This document shows, piece by piece, positions 33,259 through 41,317 of a stretch of 64,000 nt of DNA (position 1 is its first letter; every line of letters begins with the position of its first letter). Source of the DNA: Streptomyces sp. TRM70350. GTDB taxonomy: Bacteria; Actinomycetota; Actinomycetes; Streptomycetales; Streptomycetaceae. The stretch is taken from positions 158,189 to 222,188 of the forward strand of contig NZ_JAHUXH010000011.1 of the NCBI RefSeq assembly GCF_019219825.1, read 5' to 3'. The notes below the pieces were generated by a model, which worked only from the letters and a program-made list of their open reading frames with translations, ran no database searches and was not told where the DNA came from. A program made the position numbers and the translations under genes.

Positions 33259-33642
33259 ATGACGGTGGGACGACGGCCGGGGGCGTACTTCTGCGGAATC
33301 GACGCGGCGATGGACGTGGTCGGCGGGAAGTGGAAGGTGCTCATCCTCTGGGCGCTGCATGAGCGGCCGCACCGCTTCGGCGAGCTGCGCCGGGAGCTGC
33401 CCGGGGTGACGGAGAAGGTGCTCGCGGCGCAGCTGCGGGAGCTGGAGGCGGACGGGATCGTGCACCGGGAGGTGTACGAGGAGGTGCCGCCGAGAGTGGA
33501 GTACTCACTGACACCGCGCGGGCTGACCCTGAACGAGGCCCTGGAGCCGCTGGGGGCGTGGGGGAAGGCGAACGTTCTCGCGGTGTCCGTACGAGCGGAG
33601 TCCGTACCGGCGGAGTCCGTACCGGCGGAGCCCATGGGGTGA
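33259..33642 (+). CDS. HxlR family transcriptional regulator
   Basis: A 127-residue winged-helix regulator. Family blocks are AMDVVGGKWKVLILWALHER, HRFGELRRELPGVTEKVLAA and QLRELEADGIVHREVYEEVP followed by VEYSLTPRGLTL. The last about 16 residues (SVPAESVPAEP) come from three 15-bp repeats (33585-33629). It is divergent from the imine-reductase-like gene, its probable target. Its end meets the sortase gene tail to tail with a 1-bp gap. Confidence 0.92.
   Translation: MTVGRRPGAYFCGIDAAMDVVGGKWKVLILWALHERPHRFGELRRELPGVTEKVLAAQLRELEADGIVHREVYEEVPPRVEYSLTPRGLTLNEALEPLGAWGKANVLAVSVRAESVPAESVPAEPMG
33585..33629. repeat. 15-bp tandem repeat x3 at the HxlR 3' end
   Basis: Three copies of GTCCGTACCGGCGGA; the first differs by one base. 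In frame they encode (ESVPA)n-like residues. Confidence 0.9.
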
Positions 33643-33643
33643 G

Positions 33644-34273
33644 TCATGCGCTCCCCGTCAGATGGGCGAACACGACGACGTTCCCCTGGTAGCCGGTGCC
33701 GCGCGAGTAACCGCCGCCGCAGGTGATCACCCGCAGCTCGGGCCGGGACGCCGCGCCGTAGACCTTCTTGTCGGGGAAGTTCTTGGCGTCGTACACCTCG
33801 ATCGCGTCGACCCGGAAGCGGGCCACGCTGCCGTCGCGCCGGTCCACCTCGATGGTGCTGCCGCGTTTCAGGGCGCCGAGGCGGTAGAAGACGGCGGGGC
33901 CGTCGGCGTTGTCGACGTGCCCGGCGACGATGGCGGTGCCGGTCTCACCGGGCGTGGTTCCCGCCTCGTACCAGCCGGCGAGGTTCTTCTCCGCGGCGGG
34001 CGGCACGTCGAGGCTGCCGGTGCGGGTCAGGCCGAGGCCCATCAGGGGTGCGTTCACGCCGATCGAGGGGATGCGGATGCGGTCCGGCGGGGACCGTGGC
34101 AGACCGGGCGCCACCGACTGCCGCAGGGCCGGTCCGGTGTGCGCCTCGGCGGTCGACGGCTGCGGCGGGGCGGGCGCTTCACGCCCGCTGGTCAGCAGCC
34201 CCACGCCGGTGCACAGGGCGACGACGGTGACGCCGGCTATCGCGGCGTCGCCGGTGTTGCCGAACCTGCCCAT
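33644..34273 (-). CDS. srtF: Class F sortase
   Basis: A 209-residue membrane-anchored transpeptidase. The N-terminal helix is AAIAGVTVVALCTGVGLLTS. The catalytic domain is IRIPSIGVNAPLMGLGL, with the catalytic His in AIVAGHVDNADG, Cys in LRVITCGGGYSRGTGYQGN and Arg in the same block, ending VVVFAHLTG. Class F sortases are the actinobacterial type of uncertain substrate. It lies 115 bp downstream of a secreted membrane-anchored protein in the same direction, a plausible partner. Confidence 0.92.
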   Translation of the reverse strand: MGRFGNTGDAAIAGVTVVALCTGVGLLTSGREAPAPPQPSTAEAHTGPALRQSVAPGLPRSPPDRIRIPSIGVNAPLMGLGLTRTGSLDVPPAAEKNLAGWYEAGTTPGETGTAIVAGHVDNADGPAVFYRLGALKRGSTIEVDRRDGSVARFRVDAIEVYDAKNFPDKKVYGAASRPELRVITCGGGYSRGTGYQGNVVVFAHLTGSA

Positions 34274-34388
34274 GTCAGCCTCCCAGCCCCGACCGATCGA
34301 CCCGTGCCCCCTCCGGGCCGCGAGGGGCGTCGGACCCGGAGGGGGCGGGGACTTGCGGTACCGGCGGACGGACAGCGGAGGGTGTCCG

Positions 34389-34910
34389 TCAGATCCCGTC
34401 GCCTCTCGCCCGGCGATGCAGGAGCCAGGTACCGCCCGCGGCGGCGACGGCGAGAGCCGCCACGCCGGCCGCGGTCTTCACGGGGTCGGGGCCCAGGGCG
34501 CCGCCGACCCCCGTATTCACACTTCCTCTGGGGTGCACATAACCCCGTGCCGACTCCAGCACGACCATCAGGTCGCCCTGGACCCGCGGGCCGCCGGCGG
34601 TGCACTTCGCGACGATCTCGTACGTCCCCGGCTGCGCGCTCGGCGGCACCCGGAACCGCCCGATCGCCTCGCCCTCGTGCGCGCTGGGCGAGAGCATGAA
34701 GCGCCCGGCCCCCACCGCGGTGGCGTCACCCTCCGCCGTACCGCCGTCCCCGCAGGCGGCGGTGTTCACGGTGACGTCGCCGCCCGGCACCGCGGTGGAC
34801 GGGAACACCTCCAGGCGTCCGCCTTCCGCGCCGTACACGGGCACGGCGAGCGACCCCGCGGTGGCCACGGCGAGGGCGGTACCGATCAGCGGACGGGTGG
34901 TACGTCGCAT
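34389..34910 (-). CDS. Secreted, C-terminally membrane-anchored protein, possible sortase partner
   Basis: A 173-residue protein. The signal peptide is PLIGTALAVATAGSLAVPVY with cleavage near GAEGG. The extracellular part has a single Cys pair (TAACGDGG; VAKCTAGG) and an Ig-like strand pattern (PGTYEIVAKC). The C-terminal anchor is TAAGVAALAVAAAGGTWLLH followed by RRARG. It has the helix and positive tail of a sortase substrate but no LPxTG-like pentapeptide. The sortase gene follows. Function is unknown. Confidence 0.8.
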   Translation of the reverse strand: MRRTTRPLIGTALAVATAGSLAVPVYGAEGGRLEVFPSTAVPGGDVTVNTAACGDGGTAEGDATAVGAGRFMLSPSAHEGEAIGRFRVPPSAQPGTYEIVAKCTAGGPRVQGDLMVVLESARGYVHPRGSVNTGVGGALGPDPVKTAAGVAALAVAAAGGTWLLHRRARGDGI

Positions 34911-35485
34911 CGATGCTCCTCACGAGCTCTCCGGCGGACCACGGCCCGCGACACGCCCATGTGCCGCCGTCGGTCGTGCCCTTGCACTTCCGAGGTAAAG
35001 CGCACGACGACGACCCCGCTCTCTGAAGGCCCGTCAGATTTGGCGTGAACGGCTGCCCCCAGGCCACCCGGGCCCTCACCCTCGCCCCCGTTTGTGCAGG
35101 TCAGCGCCTTACGAGGGGCAGTCCGGGGAAAAGAACCCGAAGGGCGCAGGGGGGAGGTGTGAACGGGTGACCGCCCCCGGAGGACGCGCGTCTCGCCGGG
35201 CGGCGGAGCGGCGGCCGTGACAGAGAGTGAGCGAAGCCCCCGGCGCCTGCGCGGTTTCCGGGCTTGAGCCGCCGCGCCGCCGCCCGGACCAGGTCCGTCC
35301 TCGCGGCCAGCAGGGCGAAGCGGCCCTTCGGGCCGGGCGTCGCCGACTTCGCGTACGAAGGCGGGCCGCCCACCGCCACTTCGCCGACGGCAGGTCCCTG
35401 GCCAGGGCGGGGAGCGGCACCGACCCGCGCCCGAGCCGGAGCTCACCGGTCCAGGGGCCGACGGCGAGGCCGGTGAGAACCTGGC
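34911..35485. other. 575-bp gap without a convincing gene
   Basis: Only overlapping frames of odd composition are present. The stretch 35101-35420 has coding-like GC skew on both strands, and parts of its translation (PGPKGRFALLAARTDLV) recall recurrent Streptomyces 'hypothetical' sequence. No start, domain or conserved frame supports a gene. It probably includes the promoter for the gene at 34389-34910 and the 3' end of the metalloprotease unit. Confidence 0.45.
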
Positions 35486-37126
35486 TCAGCCCACGTTCAC
35501 CGCACTCCAGGCCGCCCCCACAGCCGCGTACTCCGCACTCCCCTCGCCGTACAGATCCCGCGCCGCGTTCAGCGTCGCCGTCCGCGCCCCCGCGTAATCC
35601 GTGGACGACGTCATGTACACCGTCAGCGCCCGGTACCAGATCGCGCCCAGCTTGTCCCGGCCGATCCCCGTCACCGTCGAGCCGTCGCAGGTGGGGGAGT
35701 CGTGGACCACCCCGTTGATGGTCTTCCTGCCGCTGCCCTCGGCCAGCAGGTACGCGAAGTGGTTGCCGATGCCGGAGGAGTAGTGGACGTCCAGGGTGCC
35801 CGCGGTGGCGCTCCAGCAGTCGGCCGAGAGGCCGTCGCGCGACGGGCGGTCCATGTACCGCAGCGCGTCCCGCCCGAAGCCCGCCCGGACGATCTTCTCG
35901 CCGATCAGCCAGTCGCCCTTGTCGGAGGCGTTGCCCGCGTGGAACTCCACCAGCGTCCCGAAGACGTCGGAGGTGGCCTCGTTCAGCCCGCCGGACTCGC
36001 CCGCGTACGTCAGCGCGGCCGTCTTGGAGGTCACGCCGTGGGCCATCTCGTGGCCGGTGACGTCGAGGGACACCAGCGGCCCGAGGTTGGTGCCGTCCCC
36101 GTCGCCGTACGTCATGCAGAAGCAGGTGTCGTCCCAGAAGGCGTTGTTGTACCGGGTGCCGTAGTGCACGCGGCTGTACGAGCCCTTGCCGTCGCCCGCG
36201 ATGCCGTTGCGTCCGTGGACGTCACGGAAGTAGTCCCAGGTGACGTCGGATCCGTACTGCGCGTCCACCGCCGCCGACGCGCGGTCCGTCGTCGTGCCGT
36301 CGCCCCAGTGGTTGTCCGCGTCCGTGAACACGGTCGAGGGGGCGCGCACGACACAGAGCGTGCCGAGGAAACACAGGTCGGACCGGTTCGCGGCGTCCCC
36401 GGTGTACGTGCCGCCGCGCGTCGGGTCCGTCAGCTGGTACGACGATCCCGTCGCCGTCGTCTCCAACGGCACCGTCCCGCCGTACAGCGACCGCCCGTCA
36501 CCCGACGCCGAGTGCAGCGCGTCCCAGGCGTCGATCTGGGCGCCGGTCCGGGCGTCCGTCAGCACCGTGCGGGCGACCGGGTTGCCCTGCTCGTCCAGCG
36601 CCACCGCGTTGGTCCGCCACGCCAGCTTCGGCGTGCCGTGCAGGGCGTCGACGACCAGCTCCGGCTTGGCCGTCAGCCGCTTCAGCGCCTCGCCGAGGTG
36701 CGTGGCGCGCAGGGCGCCCGCGGCGCGGTCGGCGGCCTTCGGGGCGGACAGGAGGGGTGTGACGGTGGGCAGGGAGAGGGTGGCGCGGGTCGCCCGGCTG
36801 GCACCCCGGTAGGTGCCGTCCGGCGCCAGGTGGACGACGAAGTCGCCGCCCAGGACGGGGAGTTGGCGGTAGGTGCGGTCGTAGCGGACGTGCTGGGTGC
36901 CGTCCTGGTCGACGATCACGTCGCGGACCTTCGTGCCCTGGGCGGCGGTGAGGCCGAGGGCGTCGGCCTGCTGTGCGAGCGCCGCGGCCGCGTTCTCGAT
37001 CGCCTGGGCCCGGGTGGGCCGGTCGGCCGCTTCGGCGGCGGTGGGGGAGAGGGCGGCGGCCAGCAGGGCGGCGGTGGCGGCGGTGACGGCGAGACGGGAA
37101 CCTCGCGCGTGCCGTATACGACTCAT
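35486..37126 (-). CDS. Secreted M4 family metalloprotease (thermolysin-like)
   Basis: A 546-residue secreted zinc endopeptidase. The signal peptide is LAVTAATAALLAAALSPTAA. A FTP/PepSY-type propeptide (VLGGDFVVHLAPDGTYRGAS) extends to about residue 200. The mature domain has DVTGHEMAHGVTSKTA (HExxH zinc site) and GGLNEATSDVFGTLVE with the third ligand Glu. Two Cys-containing loops (SDLCFLGTLCVV; FWDDTCFCMTYGDGDG) suggest disulfides. ATG 37126 follows GAGGAG; an upstream in-frame start is less likely. It probably digests extracellular protein. Confidence 0.95.
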   Translation of the reverse strand: MSRIRHARGSRLAVTAATAALLAAALSPTAAEAADRPTRAQAIENAAAALAQQADALGLTAAQGTKVRDVIVDQDGTQHVRYDRTYRQLPVLGGDFVVHLAPDGTYRGASRATRATLSLPTVTPLLSAPKAADRAAGALRATHLGEALKRLTAKPELVVDALHGTPKLAWRTNAVALDEQGNPVARTVLTDARTGAQIDAWDALHSASGDGRSLYGGTVPLETTATGSSYQLTDPTRGGTYTGDAANRSDLCFLGTLCVVRAPSTVFTDADNHWGDGTTTDRASAAVDAQYGSDVTWDYFRDVHGRNGIAGDGKGSYSRVHYGTRYNNAFWDDTCFCMTYGDGDGTNLGPLVSLDVTGHEMAHGVTSKTAALTYAGESGGLNEATSDVFGTLVEFHAGNASDKGDWLIGEKIVRAGFGRDALRYMDRPSRDGLSADCWSATAGTLDVHYSSGIGNHFAYLLAEGSGRKTINGVVHDSPTCDGSTVTGIGRDKLGAIWYRALTVYMTSSTDYAGARTATLNAARDLYGEGSAEYAAVGAAWSAVNVG

Positions 37127-37189
37127 CGGTCTCCTCGGGAAGGCGCCTGAGTGGGGGGCGGCGCGGACGTTCACCGAGGTTTACGCGAT

Positions 37190-37203
37190 CATGACATGTC
37201 ATG
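37190..37203. promoter_or_regulatory. 14-bp palindrome between divergent metalloprotease and GGCT genes
   Basis: CATGACATGTCATG is self-complementary and lies 64 bp before the metalloprotease start and 47 bp before the GGCT start. It could be an operator for the protease promoter; the regulator is not encoded next to it. Confidence 0.55.
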
Positions 37204-37249
37204 TCCATAGAGGTCTGGAGAGGGTGTGTGAGGGGTGAGAATCGTTTCT

Positions 37250-37663
37250 GTGACCCTCCCGTTCTTCGTCTACGGCACCCTCCGCCCCGGGGAGCCCCAC
37301 CACGACGCCCTGCTGCGCGGCCGCACGCACATTGAGGAACCGGCCCGCCTCACGGGCGCGGTGCTGTACGACGGCCCCGGCTACCCGTACGCCGTGGAGG
37401 AACCCGGCTCAGTGGTGACCGGCGACCTGATCACGCCGTTGCCGGAGGCCTACGACGAACTCCTCACCGCCCTCGACCGGTTGGAGGAGTACACCCCGGG
37501 AAACGCCCGCAACCTCTACGAGCGCGTCGCCCGCGAGGTCGTCCGGGACGCCGACGGAGCGGCGCTGCGGGCGTGGGTGTACGTGGCCGCGCCCGCCGTC
37601 GCCGCCCGGCTGCGGGCGCGGGGCAAGCTCATCGAGGGCGGGGACTGGCGGGCGCGGGACTGA
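37250..37663 (+). CDS. Gamma-glutamylcyclotransferase family protein
   Basis: A 137-residue protein of the AIG2/GGCT fold: LPFFVYGTLRPGEPHHDALL, the YGTLRPG substrate loop, GPGYPYAVEEPGSVVTGDLI with the catalytic Glu region, and DELLTALDRLEEYTPGN. It forms 5-oxoproline from gamma-glutamyl compounds in known members. GTG 37250 is chosen to match the family N-terminus, with GAGAAT 7 nt upstream as a possible -10; GTG 37235 is the alternative. It is tail to tail with nasA. Confidence 0.88.
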   Translation: MTLPFFVYGTLRPGEPHHDALLRGRTHIEEPARLTGAVLYDGPGYPYAVEEPGSVVTGDLITPLPEAYDELLTALDRLEEYTPGNARNLYERVAREVVRDADGAALRAWVYVAAPAVAARLRARGKLIEGGDWRARD

Positions 37664-37675
37664 GTCGGCCGGTGC

Positions 37676-40282
37676 CTACGCCTCCACGACCGCTTCCACG
37701 GCCTCCACCGTTTCCACGGCTTCAACGGCTTCCACCCGCACCGCACACGCCTTGAACTCCGGCATCCGGGAGGTCGGGTCCAGCGCCGGGTTGGTGAGGG
37801 TGTTGGCACGGCCCTCGCCCGGCCAGTGGAACGGCATGAAGACGGTGTCCGGGCGGATGGACGTGGTGATCCGGGCCGGTGCCACCGCACGGCCCCGCCG
37901 GGACACGACCGCCACCGGGTCGCCCTCGGCCGCGCCGAGCCGCTCCGCCAGCCTCGGGTGCAGCTCCACGAAGGGGCCGGGCGCGGCGGCGTTCAGCTCG
38001 TCGACGCGGCGGGTCTGGGCACCGGACTGGTACTGGGCCACCACCCGGCCGGTGGTCAGCAGCACCGGGTACTCGGCGTCGGGTTCCTCGGCGACGGCCC
38101 GGTGCGAGACGGGCACGAAGCGGGCACGGCCGTCGTCGGTGGCGAAACGGTCGAGGAAGAGGCGGGGGGTGCCGGGGTGGACGCCCGGAGCGTCGACGTC
38201 CTGCGCGGGGTCGTCCGGGCGGCGCACGTCGAGCACGGAGCCCTCGACGCCGCCGACGCCCACGCTCCGGGAGCCGTCGACACCTTCGGAGCCCGCGCCT
38301 GCGGGGGTGCCGGTGCCCTCCGTGTCGGTGCCCGCGTGGCCCTTGGCGCCCTTGATGCCCGCGCCCGCGGAACTGTGGGCGCCGTCCGCGCCCGCGCCCT
38401 TGGCGCCGTACAGGCCGTCCGCGCCCGCGCCCGCGTGGCCCTTGGCGCCCTCGATGCCCGCGCCCGCGGAACTGTGGGCGCCCTCCCCGCCCGCGCCCTT
38501 GGCGCCGTCCGCGCCGTCCGCCCCGCCCCAGCCCGCACCCGCGTCGCCGTCGGCGCCTGCAAGGCCCGCGCCCCTGGCACCGTCGGCGCCCTCCCCGTCC
38601 GCGTTCCCGGCCCCGGCGTCCCGGAAGCCATCGGCGTTCGTGCAGGCCGTGTCCACCGTGCCCTCCGGCTTCTCCGGCGGCGTCGGGCACGGCCAGAACA
38701 CCCCGTTCTCCTCCGCAAGCCGTCGATAGGTGATGCCGGAGTAGTCCGCCGGTCCGCCCGCACTGGCCCGGCGCAGTTCCTCGAAGACCTCCTCGGGGTC
38801 GGTCGGGAAGCCCTTCTCCACGCCGAGCCGGGCGGCCAGTTCGTGCATGACCTCCAGGTCGCTGCGGACGCCCTCCGGCGGGGTGATCGCCTGCCGCCGC
38901 AGCAGCACCCGGCCCTCCAGGTTGGTCGTCGTGCCGGTCTCCTCCGCCCACTGCGTCACCGGCAGCACGACGTCCGCGAGGGCCGCCGTCTCGGACAGCA
39001 CCACATCGCACACGGCCAGAAACTCAAGGGACTTGATGCGCTCCTCCACGTGCGCGGCGCGCGGCGCCGACACCACCGGGTTGGAGCCCATCAGCAGCAG
39101 CGACTTGATGTCCGTACCCAGCGCGTCCAGCAGCTCGTACGCGCTGCGGCCGGGCCCCGGCAGGCTGTCCGGGTCGACGCCCCACACCTCGGCCACATGC
39201 CGCCGCGCCGCCGGGTCGTTCAGCTTGCGGTAGCCGGGCAACTGGTCGGCCTTCTGGCCGTGTTCGCGCCCGCCCTGCCCGTTGCCCTGCCCGGTCAGAC
39301 AGCCGTACCCGGACAGCGGCCGCCCCGCCCGTCCCGTCGCCAGGCACAGGTTGATCCACGCGCCCACCGTGTCCGTGCCCTTGGACTGCTGCTCCGGCCC
39401 GCGCGCGGTGAGCACCATCGCGGCCTCCGGCTCGCAGAACAGCCGTACGGCTTCGCGCAGTTGGGGAACGGACACGCCGGTGATCCGCTCCACGTACTCC
39501 GGCCAGTGCGCCATCGCCGCGGCGCGCGCGTCCTCCCAGCCGGTCGTCCGCTCCCGGATGTACTCCTCGTCGGTCCGGCCCTCGGCGACGACCAGATGCA
39601 GCAGCCCCAGCGCGAGCGCGAGGTCGGTCCCGGGCCGGGGCGCGAGGTGCAGGTCGGCCTGCTCGGCGGTTTTGGTGCGGCGCGGGTCGATGACGATCAG
39701 CGTGCCGCCGTTGTCCTTCAGCTCGGTCAGGTACCGCAGCGCGGGCGGCATGGTCTCCGCGAGGTTCGACCCGACCAGGATCACGCACCCGGTCTTCGGG
39801 ATGTCCTCCAGCGGGAAGGGCAGCCCCCGGTCCAGCCCGAAGGCCTTGATCCCGGCCGCCGCGGCCGACGACATGCAAAAGCGCCCGTTGTAGTCGATCT
39901 GGGAGGTGCCCAGCACGACCCGCGCGAACTTGCCGAGCGTGTACGCCTTCTCGTTCGTCAGCCCGCCCCCGCCGAACACACCCAGCGCGTCCGGCCCGTG
40001 CGCCGACCGGATCGAGGCCAGCCCCTCGGCGATCCGGTCGAGGGCCTCGTCCCACCTCGCGGGCACCAGAACGCCCCCCTCACGCACCAGCGGCGAGGTC
40101 AGGCGGACGCTCGACGCCAGGACCGCCGGCGCCGTACGGCCCTTGCCGCACAGCGCGCCCCGGTTCACCGGGAAGTCCGCGCGCTCGGTCACCTCGACCG
40201 TCCCGTCCGGGGCGGGCGTGAGATTCATCCCGCACTGCAGGGCGCAGTACGGGCAGTGCGTGGGCGTCGCGGAGGTTTCCAT
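37676..40282 (-). CDS. nasA: Assimilatory nitrate reductase, catalytic subunit, with a Gly/Ala-rich insert
   Basis: An 868-residue molybdopterin enzyme reducing nitrate to nitrite. The N-terminal [4Fe-4S] ligands are CPYCALQCGMNL and GALCGKG. Mo-cofactor blocks include YNGRFCMSSAAAAGIKAFGL, VILVGSNLAETMPPAL, GCLTGQGNGQGGREHGQKAD and SLLLMGSNPVVSAPRAAHVE. The C-terminal domain has LLTTGRVVAQYQSGAQTRR. Residues about 545-685 are a Gly/Ala/Asp-rich, collagen-like stretch inserted before that domain. The protein ends in a VEAVEAVE tail. No flavin or BFD domain is present, so electrons must come from a partner such as the flavoprotein upstream of nirB. Confidence 0.94.
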   Translation of the reverse strand: METSATPTHCPYCALQCGMNLTPAPDGTVEVTERADFPVNRGALCGKGRTAPAVLASSVRLTSPLVREGGVLVPARWDEALDRIAEGLASIRSAHGPDALGVFGGGGLTNEKAYTLGKFARVVLGTSQIDYNGRFCMSSAAAAGIKAFGLDRGLPFPLEDIPKTGCVILVGSNLAETMPPALRYLTELKDNGGTLIVIDPRRTKTAEQADLHLAPRPGTDLALALGLLHLVVAEGRTDEEYIRERTTGWEDARAAAMAHWPEYVERITGVSVPQLREAVRLFCEPEAAMVLTARGPEQQSKGTDTVGAWINLCLATGRAGRPLSGYGCLTGQGNGQGGREHGQKADQLPGYRKLNDPAARRHVAEVWGVDPDSLPGPGRSAYELLDALGTDIKSLLLMGSNPVVSAPRAAHVEERIKSLEFLAVCDVVLSETAALADVVLPVTQWAEETGTTTNLEGRVLLRRQAITPPEGVRSDLEVMHELAARLGVEKGFPTDPEEVFEELRRASAGGPADYSGITYRRLAEENGVFWPCPTPPEKPEGTVDTACTNADGFRDAGAGNADGEGADGARGAGLAGADGDAGAGWGGADGADGAKGAGGEGAHSSAGAGIEGAKGHAGAGADGLYGAKGAGADGAHSSAGAGIKGAKGHAGTDTEGTGTPAGAGSEGVDGSRSVGVGGVEGSVLDVRRPDDPAQDVDAPGVHPGTPRLFLDRFATDDGRARFVPVSHRAVAEEPDAEYPVLLTTGRVVAQYQSGAQTRRVDELNAAAPGPFVELHPRLAERLGAAEGDPVAVVSRRGRAVAPARITTSIRPDTVFMPFHWPGEGRANTLTNPALDPTSRMPEFKACAVRVEAVEAVETVEAVEAVVEA
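38235..38650. repeat. Gly/Ala-rich minisatellite inside nasA
   Basis: Stretches of GCG/CCC/GCC triplets encode GAxGAx repeats. A 53-bp unit (38331-38383) recurs at 38430-38482 with one mismatch, a 99-bp period, so GAHSSAGAGI(E/K)GAKGHAG appears twice. The frame is preserved. Confidence 0.9.
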
Positions 40283-40410
40283 GCACTTCAGCGTGCGTCG
40301 GCCGTGTTACGTGCCGGGACGGCTCTTTGTTACACGGGCGCGACGGTGATCTCCCCGCCCGGCCCGGGCCGCCGTGAGGCACCCGGCGACAGGATTCCCG
40401 TCCGAGCCCG

Positions 40411-41094
40411 TCACACCTCCCCGCCCGCCGCCAGCGCCCGCTCCACACCCGGCTCCCGCGGCCCGAGGAACCGCGGATCGGGCTTGAAGGCGACGTCCAG
40501 AGCGCCCTTTCCCGCCGCGAGGATCTCCCGGACACCCCCGTAGTACCAGGTCGCGTCGTGCCGCTCGTCCACCCCTACGCCGTACGACGTGACCCCGGCC
40601 GCCTCGCACAACGCGACCGCGCGCCGGATGTGGAAGCCCTGACTGATCAGCACGGCCTCGTCGACGCCGAAGATCTTGCGGGCCCGCACACAGGAGTCCC
40701 AGGTGTCGAACCCCGCGTAGTCGCTGACGATCCGGGCGTCCGGGACGCCGTGCCGGGTGAGATACGCCCGCATGGCGTCCGGCTCGTCGTAGTCCTCGCG
40801 GCTGTTGTCGCCGGTGACCAGCACCACCTTCACCCGCCCCGCGCGATACAGCTCGGCCGCCGCGTCGAGACGGTGGGCGAGATACGGCGACGGCTCGCCG
40901 TTCCACAGCCCCGCACCGAAGACCACCGCCACGTCGGTACGGGGCGCGTCGGCGGTCGTGTGCAGCCGGTCGTCCGTGCTGACGTACATCCACGTCGACG
41001 GCGACAACGCGAGCACGCACCCCGCGAGCAGCGCCTGCACCAGCCGTCGCTGCCCGGTCCTTGTGCGCGGCAGACGCGGTCGGCGGATCTTCAT
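40411..41094 (-). CDS. SanA/YdcF-like DUF218 protein
   Basis: A 227-residue membrane-anchored protein. A helix (LVQALLAGCVLALSPSTWMY) is followed by the DUF218 domain: VAVVFGAGLWNGEPSPYLAH, RVKVVLVTGDNSREDYDEPD and AVLISQGFHIRRAVALCEAA. SanA in enterobacteria contributes to envelope barrier function. The ATG follows GAGGG. It lies 128 bp upstream of nasA in the same direction but is probably a separate unit. Confidence 0.87.
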   Translation of the reverse strand: MKIRRPRLPRTRTGQRRLVQALLAGCVLALSPSTWMYVSTDDRLHTTADAPRTDVAVVFGAGLWNGEPSPYLAHRLDAAAELYRAGRVKVVLVTGDNSREDYDEPDAMRAYLTRHGVPDARIVSDYAGFDTWDSCVRARKIFGVDEAVLISQGFHIRRAVALCEAAGVTSYGVGVDERHDATWYYGGVREILAAGKGALDVAFKPDPRFLGPREPGVERALAAGGEV

Positions 41095-41247
41095 GAAGAC
41101 GCCCTCCCGATCAGCTCCGACACGCCGGCGACACATCGGTTTCGACACAAAGAGACGCCCCGCAAGGCCCCCGGGTTGCGTGACCGCCATCACGTCGACC
41201 ACCGAAACCCCAGGTCACCCCACCTCACACACCCCCGGCACCGCACG

Positions 41248-41284
41248 GTGAACCTGATGAAAACACCCGTGACGCCCGCGCAAC
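41248..41284 (+). promoter_or_regulatory. GlnR-like box upstream of the sirohydrochlorin chelatase gene
   Basis: GTGAA-n6-GAAAA-n5-GTGAC-n6-GCAAC: each half matches the GlnR pair GTnAC-n6-GAAAC with one mismatch or fewer per site, but the central spacing is 5 rather than 6. It ends 33 bp before the start codon. Confidence 0.55.
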
Positions 41285-41317
41285 GGGTCGGCAACGTCGT
41301 CGCGCAACGATCGGTTC

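Noticed and set aside
35101..35420. Overlapping minus-strand frames of about 92-103 codons
   Set aside because: Arg/Pro/Ala-rich in all readings, no start signal or domain, and frames shift. Listed as a gap rather than a gene.
40306..40333. Possible GlnR box upstream of nasA (two GTTAC motifs 23 bp apart)
   Set aside because: The intervening sites fit the GAAAC consensus poorly and spacing is off by one. A match may exist, but it is too weak to list as a feature; GlnR binding would decide.
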